DNA of 36,166 nucleotides, taken from assembly GCF_029193815.1 (NCBI RefSeq), contig NZ_JARFVC010000039.1, forward strand, positions 1 to 36,166, written 5' to 3'. The notes beneath the pieces are model-generated. The model was given only the letters and a program-made list of their open reading frames with translations. It was not told where the DNA came from and searched no databases. The number at the start of each line of letters is the position of its first letter. Position 1 is the stretch's first letter. The position numbers and the translations under genes were made by a program. Positions 16,934-26,608 of the stretch are shown in pieces. The stretch comes from Cytobacillus sp. S13-E01 (GTDB taxonomy: Bacteria > Bacillota > Bacilli > Bacillales > Bacillaceae_L).

Positions 16934-18727
16934 TTAATTGGTTAGTGTTAAAAATTCTTCTACATCTTTAATTGACAGTCTAACAGCCTTCTCCCAGAAT
17001 TCTGGTTGTGTTAGATCTACACCTAGATGTTTGCTGGCTAATTCTTCAACAGTCATACTTGCTGTATCTTTTAGCAATGCGATGTATTTATTCTCATAAT
17101 CTGTACCTTCTTCAATTGCTTTTGCATAAATTCCAAGCGAGAATAAATAGCCAAACGTATATGGGAAGTTATAGAAAGGAACTCCTGTAATATAAAAATG
17201 CATTTTAGATGACCAGAAGCTTGGGTGATACTGATCTAACGCATCACAATATGCTGTCTTTTGTGCTTGTTCCATTAATTCATTAAGTCGTTCTGTGCTT
17301 ACTATTCCATTTTTACGTTCTTCATAGAAAGAAGTTTCAAAGATAAATCTTGCATGAATATTCATGTAAAATGCAACACTTCGTTGGATTTTATCTTCTA
17401 ATAATGCAATGCGTTCTTCCTCAGTAGTTGCATTTTTTACTGAAGCGTCTGCTACGATCATTTCGGCAAATGTAGAGGCAGTTTCGGCAACATTCATCGC
17501 ATAGCTTCGATTCAATGTATGTACACCTTTCATCGCATGTTGATGGAACGCATGTCCTAATTCATGGGCTAATGTCGAAACATTGGATGGAGTTCCTGAG
17601 AATGTCATAAATATACGAGATTGATCGCTCTCTGGGAAGCTAGTACAAAAACCACCAGGTCGTTTACCGTCACGGTCCTCTGCTTCAATCCAACGATCTT
17701 CAAACGCTTTTTTTGTAAATTCTGTTAGCTCTGGACCAAAATGACTAAATTGCTCTAGGATAAATTCCGCACCTTCTTGATAAGAAACTTTACTTTCTGT
17801 CTTACTGATAGGAGCATCAAGGTCATACCAGCTTAGTTTTTCGAGACCTAATAGTTTTGCTTTACGGTTTAAATATTCAACAAAGGGAGCCTTGTTATCA
17901 GAAATGGCTTTCCACATTGTTTCAAGAGTTTGTTTGGACATTCGATTAATGTCAAGTGGCTCTTTTAAAACCTCTTCCCAGTTTCTTTGTTTATACACAT
18001 TTAAACGGAAACCTGCTAAATGGTTTAATGATGCACCAATATAATCAGCCTGCTCTCCCCACGCTTTTTCCCAGTGTTCAAAAACGTTTTTTCGTACATT
18101 CCTGTCAGAACTGGAAAATTTGTTATGTGCTTGGCCAGCAGATAATTCCTTTATTTCACCATTCTCTTCGAATGGAATTTTTAATTTACCTACAATCGTA
18201 TCATACATTTGTCCCCACGCATGGTAACCATCAATACCTAGACTATTAATTAATGATTCTTCCTCAGTAGACAATTTTTCTTTTGCACGATTTCTTCTTT
18301 CATTAAGTACATATGAAATTTCCTGAAACGGTTCTGCTTGCAGAAGTGCTTCAAATACAGCTTGGTCGATTGTAACAAGTTTTTGATCGAAATTAGTTAA
18401 CACTGTTTGAAATGTGGCACTAAGCTGTGTAACTTTTCCACGTAGCATATTCGCCTTTTTATCTTTTGTATCCTGGGCACTTAGGCAACTAACAAACGCA
18501 CCCGCTTGACGCATTTTAGCTCCTACATTTACAAATGCTGTTATTATTGAAGACAATGCTTCTTTCTCATTTGCTTCTGTTGGTACTGTGAACTCTTTAA
18601 CCAAGGTAGAGAAATTATTTAATTCTGAGTCTAACGTTTCTAAATGTGTAGCGAAAGCTGGTGAAGAACTTCCCCCTTCAAAAAAAACGTCTAAATCCCA
18701 AGTTTGTTCATAAGTAGTAGTATTCAC
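16934..18727 (-). CDS. pepF: Oligoendopeptidase F, M3 metallopeptidase
   Basis: A cytoplasmic zinc peptidase of the M3B family that degrades oligopeptides. The zinc motif HELGHAFHQH starts near residue 388, with the third ligand in ETASTFAEM downstream. 597 residues, usual for PepF. I chose the GTG at 18727 (product NTTTYEQTWDLDVFF...), with AAAGGAGAG at proper spacing. The TTG at 18745 would place the ribosome site inside the gene. Monocistronic between psd and the small Tyr-rich gene. Confidence 0.94.
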   Translation of the reverse strand: MNTTTYEQTWDLDVFFEGGSSSPAFATHLETLDSELNNFSTLVKEFTVPTEANEKEALSSIITAFVNVGAKMRQAGAFVSCLSAQDTKDKKANMLRGKVTQLSATFQTVLTNFDQKLVTIDQAVFEALLQAEPFQEISYVLNERRNRAKEKLSTEEESLINSLGIDGYHAWGQMYDTIVGKLKIPFEENGEIKELSAGQAHNKFSSSDRNVRKNVFEHWEKAWGEQADYIGASLNHLAGFRLNVYKQRNWEEVLKEPLDINRMSKQTLETMWKAISDNKAPFVEYLNRKAKLLGLEKLSWYDLDAPISKTESKVSYQEGAEFILEQFSHFGPELTEFTKKAFEDRWIEAEDRDGKRPGGFCTSFPESDQSRIFMTFSGTPSNVSTLAHELGHAFHQHAMKGVHTLNRSYAMNVAETASTFAEMIVADASVKNATTEEERIALLEDKIQRSVAFYMNIHARFIFETSFYEERKNGIVSTERLNELMEQAQKTAYCDALDQYHPSFWSSKMHFYITGVPFYNFPYTFGYLFSLGIYAKAIEEGTDYENKYIALLKDTASMTVEELASKHLGVDLTQPEFWEKAVRLSIKDVEEFLTLTN

Positions 18728-18884
18728 GTAACGCTCTCCTTTCAATTTTACATTGTATGTATAGGTTAGGTAGTTCAGGCTACTAATGATATTTAGATGA
18801 CCTAAATTCTTGAATACCTACTATATAGTATATATGAATTTTAAAAAAATTTCTATTATTTCAAAACCTAACAAGTTAACGCAC

Positions 18885-18920
18885 TAGGAGCCCGGTTAGG
18901 CGTAAAAACTACGTTTTCTA
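18885..18920 (+). repeat. Possible degenerate remnant of the dispersed repeat
   Basis: GGAGCCCGGTTAGGCGTAAA followed by AACTACG resembles the repeat's GGCGCCCGGAGCTAGACACT then AAAACTAGG, with substitutions and a deletion. Too degraded to be sure. The rest of 18728-18926 shows nothing else clear. Confidence 0.3.
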
Positions 18921-18926
18921 AAATGT

Positions 18927-18959
18927 AAAAAGGCTTATACACCTGTCATGCATAAGCCT
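18927..18959 (-). terminator. Terminator of the small Tyr/Gly-rich gene
   Basis: AGGCTTAT (18931-18938) pairs with ATAAGCCT (18952-18959). On the minus strand the hairpin is followed by TTTTTAC. Confidence 0.75.
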
Positions 18960-18969
18960 CTCCCCTTAT

Positions 18970-19137
18970 TTATTTTCCATAATAATTGTAATAATAGTAG
19001 CCTCCACCAAGCACAAGTAATAATACGAGGAGAACCACTATTAGTCCAAAACCGAACCCACGACCAGCATACCCTGGTCCCGCTTGAATATAGCCTGGAT
19101 ACCCATAGCCCCCATAAGGATAATAACCATATAGCAT
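18970..19137 (-). CDS. Small Tyr/Gly-rich membrane protein, YjcZ-like
   Basis: A 55-residue protein starting MLYGYYPYGGYGYPGYIQAG, then the hydrophobic core GFGFGLIVVLLVLLLVLGGG, then YYYYNYYGK. The core resembles the small YjcZ-type sporulation proteins, and the Tyr/Gly-rich head resembles spore-coat proteins. Family membership is a pattern-based guess. The ATG follows GGGGGAAT at good spacing and the gene has its own terminator. It lies divergent from sigK, which fits late mother-cell expression, though I could not fix a promoter. Confidence 0.8.
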   Translation of the reverse strand: MLYGYYPYGGYGYPGYIQAGPGYAGRGFGFGLIVVLLVLLLVLGGGYYYYNYYGK

Positions 19138-19444
19138 TTCTCATTCCCCCTAAAATTTGAATATTCACATACAATAACCTAGTAACTAATGACATTTACA
19201 TTGATCATTTATTCTCAGGCAGTACTTCCTATTACTAATCTATTCTAGTCATTTGTATTGGGTAAGGGCATGTGCGGAGTTTTTAAGAAAAACATCTACT
19301 ATTATCAACCAATAGCAACTTCGATAAGCATTTTTTACTTTGTACAGACACAAACAAGCTTCCTCGTACATAAGAATGAATTAATAGGCGCTAGCCTAGA
19401 TTGTTAATTTACTTGACTGAGTTTTACAATGTGGAGGTGAGTGA
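19138..19444. other. Intergenic region between the Tyr/Gly-rich gene and sigK
   Basis: This 307-bp gap holds no ORF of note. Candidate elements are a CATACAAT on the plus strand (19168-19175), a match to a sigma-E -10 without a clear -35, and CATAAGAAT (19369-19377) with AC 17 bp upstream, a partial sigma-K-type match 68 bp before sigK. None is decisive. Confidence 0.35.
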
Positions 19445-20158
19445 ATGTCAGGGATATTAGCAGCATTAGGATATTTCGTTAAAGAATTATTATTTTTAGT
19501 ATCATATGTAAAAAATAATGCCTTTCCACAACCATTATCAGCTTCCGAGGAAAAAAAGTACTTACGCTTAATGGCTGAGGGTGACGGACATGCCCGAAAC
19601 ATATTAATCGAGCACAACTTACGGTTAGTAGCACACATCGTCAAGAAATTTGAAAACACTGGAGAAGACACAGAGGATCTTATCTCAATTGGCACGATAG
19701 GTTTAATAAAAGCAATCGAAAGCTTTTCAGAAGGCAAAGGAACTAAATTAGCAACATATGCTGCGCGCTGTATAGAGAACGAGATATTAATGCACCTAAG
19801 GGCCTTAAAAAAGACAAAAAAAGATGTTTCTCTTCATGACCCAATTGGTCAGGATAAAGAGGGCAATGAAATAAGCTTAATTGATGTTTTAAAATCAGAG
19901 GCAGAAGATGTCATTGAAACCATCCAGTTAAACATGGAGCTTGAAAAAATTAAAGAATATATTGATATTTTAGACGGAAGGGAAAAAGAAGTTATTGTAG
20001 GTAGGTTTGGCCTTGATCTAAAAAAAGAAAAAACGCAAAGAGAAATAGCCAAAGAACTAGGCATTTCACGAAGCTATGTATCAAGGATTGAAAAAAGAGC
20101 ATTAATGAAAATGTTTCATGAATTTTACCGGGCTGAGAAAGAGAAACGAAGATTGTAA
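19445..20158 (+). CDS. sigK: Pro-sigma-K, late mother-cell RNA polymerase sigma factor
   Basis: Sigma-K directs late mother-cell genes for coat and cortex. The 237-residue pro-protein has a hydrophobic pro-sequence (residues 1-20). The expected SpoIVFB cleavage region is [12 protein letters not shown], by homology between S20 and Y21. Sigma region 2 follows ([35 protein letters not shown]) and then region 4 with EREIAKEL-type helix-turn-helix ([20 protein letters not shown]). The frame is continuous, so it is not split by a skin-type element. ATG behind GGAGGTGA. Confidence 0.97.
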   Translation: MSGILAALGYFVKELLFLVSYVKNNAFPQPLSASEEKKYLRLMAEGDGHARNILIEHNLRLVAHIVKKFENTGEDTEDLISIGTIGLIKAIESFSEGKGTKLATYAARCIENEILMHLRALKKTKKDVSLHDPIGQDKEGNEISLIDVLKSEAEDVIETIQLNMELEKIKEYIDILDGREKEVIVGRFGLDLKKEKTQREIAKELGISRSYVSRIEKRALMKMFHEFYRAEKEKRRL

Positions 20159-20175
20159 AAACAACTTCAATGAGG

Positions 20176-20208
20176 AAAAGGGCTAGAAGTTCACTCTAGC
20201 CCTTTTTA
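20176..20208 (+). terminator. Terminator of sigK
   Basis: GGGCTAGA (20180-20187) and TCTAGCCC (20195-20202), preceded by AAAA and followed by TTTTTAAAA. Usable from both strands. Confidence 0.85.
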
Positions 20209-20217
20209 AAATTCCTA

Positions 20218-20298
20218 TTAAACTTCTACACTAACTTCTGATCCGATAATAAGTGCGATAGACACCGTGATCACAAGGCCAATTACAATTGTAAACAA
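20218..20298 (-). CDS. Putative 26-residue hydrophobic peptide
   Basis: The TTG at 20298 opens MFTIVIGLVITVSIALIIGS then EVSVEV, a single membrane segment with a short acidic tail. GGGGGGTG lies 7 nt upstream and the sigK terminator lies right behind the stop. I recognise no family. The case rests on ribosome-site spacing, hydrophobicity and the terminator. Confidence 0.4.
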   Translation of the reverse strand: MFTIVIGLVITVSIALIIGSEVSVEV

Positions 20299-20426
20299 AT
20301 GAATACACCCCCCGTGTCTGTGTTGGTATTTAGCTTTTCTTACTTCTAATTTATCACTTATATAAGGTGTAAATCGCCGGCATCTATGAACGATTTGTTA
20401 AATCCTTTTGACAAATATGTGAATTA

Positions 20427-20500
20427 GGAGCCGATGGCGTCCAAAAGCTTGACATTAAAACTAGGTACAAACTTTTATACTTTCTTAGCTTTTAAAAAAG
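20427..20500 (+). repeat. Right half of the dispersed repeat
   Basis: GGAGCCGATGGCGTCC then CTTGACATTAAAACTAGGTA and the conserved ACTTTTATACTTTCTTAGCT tail. The left arm and tip are missing. It carries an intact copy of the TTTATACTTTCTTA site used by the IS110-family insertion at 34235. It is followed by AGCACTTG/CAAGCGCT, a short hairpin. The 299 bp from 20299 otherwise holds nothing I recognise. Confidence 0.8.
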
Positions 20501-20546
20501 CACTTGGTTTACTCAAGCGCTCTCGAATATCAGTCTAAGAGGTGAA

Positions 20547-20603
20547 CTAGTTCCTTTCTTTTCTAAATAAGATTGTAAAAAGGAAAACATGTAGTGACAA
20601 CAT
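20547..20603 (-). CDS. Putative 18-residue YrzI-like peptide
   Basis: ATG 20603 opens MLSLHVFLFTILFRKERN with AAGGAGG about 10 nt upstream. The hydrophobic head followed by Arg/Lys-Glu-Arg resembles the first 17 residues of the YrzI gene at 20897 (MTFNLFFLTISVMKKER). It could be a shortened paralogue. Weak on its own. Confidence 0.3.
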   Translation of the reverse strand: MLSLHVFLFTILFRKERN

Positions 20604-20633
20604 ATAATCAATTCCTCCTTTTATGAAAATGGG

Positions 20634-20693
20634 TTAGGTGGAATCTTTCTCCACAAATAACCAAGCTAAAATCACATTTACTTTTCTAAACAT
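20634..20693 (-). CDS. Putative 19-residue peptide
   Basis: ATG 20693 opens MFRKVNVILAWLFVEKDST, with AAAGGTGG ending about 7 nt upstream. No family recognised. Listed because it continues a run of small minus-strand ORFs, each with a plausible ribosome site. Confidence 0.2.
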   Translation of the reverse strand: MFRKVNVILAWLFVEKDST

Positions 20694-20698
20694 TTCAA

Positions 20699-20853
20699 TT
20701 ACCACCTTTCTAAATATTGATATAAACCTAAATGTTGCTCATCACGTTCTTTAGCTGCTATTCCATTTGTTGCATGAATGTATCGCGACGATTTGTTTAG
20801 GAGAACATTTCTCTAGCGTATTTGTTAAAAAGAATAAACGAAACAACTGACAT
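20699..20853 (-). pseudogene. Possible broken YrzI-like gene
   Basis: ATG 20853 opens MSVVSFILFNKYAREMFS and stops at 20797-20799. In another frame the sequence continues to a stop at 20699-20701, ending AAKERDEQHLGLYQYLERW, which resembles the charged C-terminal half of YrzI proteins. This could be a frameshifted YrzI paralogue; evidence is by eye and weak. Confidence 0.25.
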
Positions 20854-20896
20854 AATCTTTTGTTTTTCTCCTCTCGTTTTGTTTATTTTTTTAAAA

Positions 20897-21037
20897 TTAA
20901 TTCGTGTAAAACATTGTAATATGGCGGTCTTTCATCTCTTCATACATTTTGTTTACTTTCTGTTCATGTTGGATCTCTTCAATTGTTCTTTCTTTTTTCA
21001 TTACTGATATCGTCAGAAAAAATAGGTTAAACGTCAT
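20897..21037 (-). CDS. yrzI: YrzI family small protein
   Basis: A 46-residue protein starting MTFNLFFLTISVMKKERTIE and ending MKDRHITMFYTN: a hydrophobic N-terminus, then a charged helix. This is the pattern of the Bacillus YrzI family, annotated as probable sporulation proteins of unknown function. AAAGGAGGTGA is at ideal distance from ATG 21037. In B. subtilis yrzI lies near yrhC, as here. The neighbouring tiny ORFs may be diverged copies. Confidence 0.75.
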   Translation of the reverse strand: MTFNLFFLTISVMKKERTIEEIQHEQKVNKMYEEMKDRHITMFYTN

Positions 21038-21085
21038 AAGTATTCACCTCCTTTTAGGTTGTTGTTAAAAAATGGCGCAAAAAAA

Positions 21086-21157
21086 CCACAGTTCAGTAAT
21101 GTCCTGTGGCATAAAAAGACATATAAAAGCCACAGGTACACAATTCGTCCCTGTGGC
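21086..21157 (-). terminator. Twin hairpins sharing the same stem
   Basis: CCACAG/CTGTGG (21086-21091 with 21104-21109) and GCCACAGG/CCTGTGGC (21129-21136 with 21150-21157). On the minus strand the left hairpin is followed by TTTTTTTG, so it can act as a terminator upstream of yrzI. All four arms are mutually complementary, so alternative pairing is possible. Confidence 0.65.
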
Positions 21158-21189
21158 ATGATTTCACACATTAAATAACAACGATGTAG

Positions 21190-21270
21190 TTATTTTTTCA
21201 TCACCATGTCGGTCGAATAGAATTGTACATATAAAGTTGTTACACTGATCTTCATCGCTACATTAATCAC
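21190..21270 (-). CDS. Putative 26-residue peptide
   Basis: GTG 21270 opens MINVAMKISVTTLYVQFYST then DMVMKK, with AAGGAGG upstream. It is followed by the twin hairpins. No family recognised; its position ahead of yrzI and behind a good ribosome site is the only support. Confidence 0.3.
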   Translation of the reverse strand: MINVAMKISVTTLYVQFYSTDMVMKK

Positions 21271-21375
21271 GTTACTCGACCTCCTTTTAATGAAATTTTT
21301 ACTACAGAGGTAATTATATCCAAATAAATTACCACTGTAAACACCTTTTTCTAAAAAAAGGTAATTTTTTTTCAC

Positions 21376-21410
21376 GTAAAAAATCCTCTCCCTAGAAAAA
21401 GGAAAGGATT
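21376..21410 (-). terminator. Terminator of yrhC
   Basis: AATCCT (21382-21387) pairs with AGGATT (21405-21410), plus an inner TCC/GGA. On the minus strand it is followed by TTTTTTA and overlaps the yrhC stop. Confidence 0.65.
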
Positions 21411-21657
21411 ACTTTTGTTCTTCCATATCACTTAATTGGTGTTTATACTTAATAGCTTTTTGAAAAAAGTAAAATGATAAGCTTAGAAATAGTACAGTAG
21501 TACCCATTAAGAGATATACTTGAAATATTTCTTTCCCCTCTGAAGGCGGAATTAATACACCTATATATAAAAATACACTTACAGTAAGCAATATAAACGC
21601 AAATTGTGTATAATCAGCCATTTTAGCTTGAAGCTCTTTTAATTTGTTTAACTCCAT
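21409..21657 (-). CDS. yrhC: YrhC family membrane protein
   Basis: An 82-residue protein with two predicted membrane segments (FAFILLTVSVFLYIGVLI and VYLLMGTTVLFLSLSFYFF) and a charged tail. It matches YrhC in length and place, last in the mtnN-mccA-mccB cluster. Function unknown. A GAAGGTG site precedes ATG 21657. It is separated from mccB by a terminator hairpin, so it may be transcribed partly on its own. Confidence 0.88.
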   Translation of the reverse strand: MELNKLKELQAKMADYTQFAFILLTVSVFLYIGVLIPPSEGKEIFQVYLLMGTTVLFLSLSFYFFQKAIKYKHQLSDMEEQK

Positions 21658-21740
21658 TAATTACACCTTCTTTATAGTAATCTACTAAAACTATACCATA
21701 TGTTTTTTTGTTCGTGATGATGTAAATTAAACCAAACAAA

Positions 21741-21765
21741 AAAACCTTCCACATAGTGGAAAGGT
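21741..21765 (-). terminator. Terminator downstream of mccB
   Basis: CCTTCCAC (21745-21752) pairs with GTGGAAAGG (21756-21764, one bulge). On the minus strand it is followed by TTTTTTTG. Confidence 0.8.
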
Positions 21766-21782
21766 CTATATTGTAATTACGT

Positions 21783-23841
<2,059 letters not shown>

Positions 23842-23870
23842 CGTTCGCTCTCCTTCTACCTTTGGAAGAA

Positions 23871-24578
23871 TTACTTAGTATTGCTCCTAATTTCCTCCAC
23901 TATTTTTAAAACAATATTTGAGGAGTTAACAGCAGCTGTTTCTAAAAATTGTTCAAATGATATACCTGATTCTTTTCCAGCGATATCTGATAAAGCTCTC
24001 GTAATCACAAAAGGAGTGCCGAACTGATAACAAACCTGTGCAATTGCTGCCGCTTCCATTTCAACGGCATATAATTCTTTAAACTTTGTACGAACAAATT
24101 CCACACGAGTTGGATCACTCATGAAAGAATCTCCAGTAGCAATTAATCCCTTTACTACCTGTACATCTTGAATGGTGCTCGCACATTTCTCTGCAATTTC
24201 AACTAGCGTTTTGTCAGCTACAAATGCTGCTGGTAAACCTGGTACTTGCCCATATTCATAGTTAAATGCTGTAACATCAACATCGTGATGACGAACTTCA
24301 GTTGAAATAACAATATCCCCAACATTAAGTGATTGCAAAAAACCTCCCGCTGAACCTGTGTTTATCACATAAGTTGGATTAAACTGTTGTAGTAATATTG
24401 TAGTTGACAGTGCCGCATTTACTTTCCCAATACCAGACTTTAATAAGACAATTTCTTGTCTATTAATGGTACCCGTAGTAAATTCACAACCCGCTATTGT
24501 TGTTTCCTCACGATTTTGAATCGTCTCTCTTAGAATAGCTACTTCTTCTTCCATTGCTCCGATAATTGCGATTTTCAT
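23871..24578 (-). CDS. mtnN: MTA/SAH nucleosidase
   Basis: MtnN (Pfs) cleaves adenine from methylthioadenosine and S-adenosylhomocysteine. The 235 residues show IGAMEEEV (N-terminal Glu), [18 protein letters not shown] (catalytic Glu) and TRALSDIAG (catalytic Asp). An AAGGTGG site precedes the ATG. It lies between yrrT and mccA and supplies S-ribosylhomocysteine, although no luxS is seen in this window. Confidence 0.96.
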   Translation of the reverse strand: MKIAIIGAMEEEVAILRETIQNREETTIAGCEFTTGTINRQEIVLLKSGIGKVNAALSTTILLQQFNPTYVINTGSAGGFLQSLNVGDIVISTEVRHHDVDVTAFNYEYGQVPGLPAAFVADKTLVEIAEKCASTIQDVQVVKGLIATGDSFMSDPTRVEFVRTKFKELYAVEMEAAAIAQVCYQFGTPFVITRALSDIAGKESGISFEQFLETAAVNSSNIVLKIVEEIRSNTK

Positions 24579-24599
24579 AAATAAGATCCACCTTTTAAA

Positions 24600-25238
24600 T
24601 TATAATTTAGTGGCTTCCATTACCAACACAAAATCATTACATCTTGTAAACTCAACTACAAATCCATTCTTCTCTAGCATTTTCCGTATTGCGTCCTTAG
24701 TTGTGTAGTATTCGGTTTGCAAATCTTTTGCCAGGTTGGAATAACCTTTTTGTTTTGCGTTTTCAACCATTTTATCGTACGCTTTTTCATCTTCGAAAAT
24801 AGTGTCTGCAAACACTATTTTACCACCTTTTTGTAGAAACTTGCCATAGATTGAAAAAGCGAACTCTTTTTCTTGATTAGTAAGGTGATGAAAAGCATAT
24901 GAGCTGACGATTGTATCTACATTCTCGGGTTTGTCGAACTGTATAAAGTCACCAGCTAAAATAGTAGCTTTATCTCCAAGCTTATCTTTTGCTATATTAC
25001 GCATTGAGACAGAAGGTTCTACCCCATAAACTGAAAGCCCGTACTTAATTAACTTTTTTGTTAAGTTTCCTGTACCCACTCCGAATTCCAACACAGTTCC
25101 AGATGCTTTATTGGCGACTTCCTCTAGAATATCTTCATAATTCCGGAAAACTTCTTTATATTCTACATCATACCCTTCCACTGTAGAATCATAACTGTCC
25201 GCCCATTTTTCAAACAAATCGTTGAATTCTGTTCCCAT
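24600..25238 (-). CDS. yrrT: YrrT, SAM-dependent methyltransferase
   Basis: A 212-residue class I methyltransferase starting [20 protein letters not shown], with SAM motif [15 protein letters not shown] and YAFHHL. The methyl acceptor is unknown. It is first in the operon with mtnN, mccA and mccB, whose substrates derive from its by-product SAH. ATG 25238 matches the B. subtilis start and has TAGGAGAG upstream. A TTG seven codons earlier is less likely. Confidence 0.93.
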   Translation of the reverse strand: MGTEFNDLFEKWADSYDSTVEGYDVEYKEVFRNYEDILEEVANKASGTVLEFGVGTGNLTKKLIKYGLSVYGVEPSVSMRNIAKDKLGDKATILAGDFIQFDKPENVDTIVSSYAFHHLTNQEKEFAFSIYGKFLQKGGKIVFADTIFEDEKAYDKMVENAKQKGYSNLAKDLQTEYYTTKDAIRKMLEKNGFVVEFTRCNDFVLVMEATKL

Positions 25239-25262
25239 GATGTTCACTCTCCTATGCAAAAC

Positions 25263-25283
25263 ATTTATATATTATAATTCCTA
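25263..25283 (-). promoter_or_regulatory. CymR-type operator at the yrrT promoter
   Basis: On the minus strand TAGGAATTATAA continues into TATATAAAT, the form of the cysteine regulator CymR box. It lies just downstream of TATACT (25286-25291), so bound repressor would cover the transcription start. CymR control of this operon is known in B. subtilis. Confidence 0.75.
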
Positions 25284-25446
25284 TGAGTATAGTATGAATT
25301 TAAAAAATAACTGTTCTAAATTTACCATATGTTTTTTCTTAAATCAATTAAGAAGGATTTATATTACCATATTATTCGCAAGAAATTTTTGCTTAAGTAT
25401 GGTAAACTGTATCCACAATTGTCATGTTAGAAGGGACGTAGTTTTA

Positions 25447-25653
25447 GTGGAATTTAAATTGGATTTTATTCAAGATAAGGTAGAATTTTTTGAGGCTTAT
25501 GATATTACAACTCTAGAGAAAAAAATAAATGAGCAAATCGAATATAATAAGGCTATCCTTTTAGAGGTACATACTGTCACACACCAAATGTATGTAAATG
25601 ACGAAGGGCTCAAGTACTTTACAGCGGTTGTTCATTTTAAAGCGAAAAAATAA
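25447..25653 (+). CDS. yrzA: YrzA family protein (DUF2536)
   Basis: A 68-residue protein with the family stretch KVEFFEAYDITTLEKKINEQ and the ending TAVVHFKAKK. Function unknown. GTG 25447 follows GAAGGGA at 10 nt. The frame is open further upstream, but that part has no ribosome site and no similarity. Divergent from yrrT, as in B. subtilis. Confidence 0.85.
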   Translation: MEFKLDFIQDKVEFFEAYDITTLEKKINEQIEYNKAILLEVHTVTHQMYVNDEGLKYFTAVVHFKAKK

Positions 25654-25662
25654 TAACTAAAA

Positions 25663-25738
25663 ATAAGAAACAGGGCGCACGGAGCTAGGGCACTTAAACT
25701 AGGTAAAAACTTTTATACTTTCTTATTTTTTAAAAAAG
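25663..25738 (+). repeat. Internally deleted copy of the dispersed repeat
   Basis: CAGGGCGCACGGAGCTAGGG joins the left-arm start directly to the tail, so the whole hairpin is missing. The tail ACTTTTATACTTTCTTATTT follows intact. It lies between convergent yrzA and yrrS. Confidence 0.8.
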
Positions 25739-25769
25739 GCGTAGGGTTTTGCTCACCCTGCACCTTTTT
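25734..25769 (-). terminator. Terminator between yrzA and yrrS
   Basis: AAAAGGCGTAGGG (25734-25746) pairs with CCCTGCACCTTTTT (25756-25769) with a mismatch. T-tracts on both strands make it bidirectional. It abuts the deleted repeat copy. Confidence 0.7.
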
Positions 25770-25776
25770 AGTATTC

Positions 25777-26535
25777 TCATTCATCATCATTGTCGTCTTC
25801 ATTCTCAGGTGCATTTTGATTTTTGTAAAATGGACTATCATTTTCTTTTAACTCTTCAACAAGGATTGGCTGCCAGCCTTCGCTTTCTATCCAATCAACA
25901 TATACTCTATAAATTTGCAAACCATCTCTAGTTGCTATTGTGACTTTTGCTTTATCCGGGGCACCATTATTCGTTAACCACCAGACAGTCATGTTAGCCC
26001 GATCTAACCCAGTTGCATAGCTTGCAGCTTTTTCTAGCTCGATCCGATTTTTTGTATCTTCGTCATAATTATTCGTTTCTGGTTGTGATTGTGTAGTCCC
26101 AATTGGCTGCCAAGCTGGATTTTCAATTGTTCTAATTACGTTTGATTCAGGATCTCCTGCAGATACTATTGCCCCTTCCGTTGATTCTGGAACTACTTCT
26201 TCATTAGTGGTTTCTTCCGTAGTGTCACGATCTGATTGGTTTGTTTCATCAGAAGGGCTTGCGTCTGTATTTGTTTGGTTAGATTTATCATCCCCTGTAT
26301 TTCGATCATTCTCGGTTTCTTTTGCACCGCTACTTTGCTCTTGGCTATTTTCTTGAGTAGTTGAACTTACTTGCTTTGTTGGCTCCTCTTTCCCAAATAA
26401 TAATCTTCCACCAAAGAAAAGTATTAAGATGAAAACTAGCGCTATTAAAATGTTAAATATTCTATTTATTTTCCGGCGTTTTAATCTCTTTTCTGTACGA
26501 GGTCCTTCGTACAATTTCTCCCAATCATACCCCAT
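25777..26535 (-). CDS. yrrS: YrrS, DUF1510 membrane protein
   Basis: A 252-residue protein with a basic cytoplasmic head, one membrane segment (about residues 25-43), a long low-complexity Glu/Asn/Ser/Thr linker, and a conserved C-terminal DUF1510-type domain (ENPAWQPIGTTQ, WQPILVEEL). Paired with pbpI as in B. subtilis, suggesting a cell-envelope role; the exact function is unknown. ATG 26535 has GGGAGG 7 nt upstream and is favoured over 26550. Confidence 0.88.
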   Translation of the reverse strand: MGYDWEKLYEGPRTEKRLKRRKINRIFNILIALVFILILFFGGRLLFGKEEPTKQVSSTTQENSQEQSSGAKETENDRNTGDDKSNQTNTDASPSDETNQSDRDTTEETTNEEVVPESTEGAIVSAGDPESNVIRTIENPAWQPIGTTQSQPETNNYDEDTKNRIELEKAASYATGLDRANMTVWWLTNNGAPDKAKVTIATRDGLQIYRVYVDWIESEGWQPILVEELKENDSPFYKNQNAPENEDDNDDE

Positions 26536-26608
26536 GCAATAGCCTCCCAACGTCCTTCTATTTCCCTATTTTAACATTTGATCCCCAATTGATGAAGAAA
26601 AAATTCTA

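Noticed and set aside
25222-25446. Long N-terminal extension of yrzA
   Set aside because: Antisense to the yrrT start and CymR box, Cys-rich and unlike YrzA. The GTG at 25447 has a ribosome site.
25663-25769. Small RNA gene from the deleted repeat plus hairpin
   Set aside because: The hairpin is explained as the shared terminator of convergent yrzA and yrrS, and no promoter is visible.
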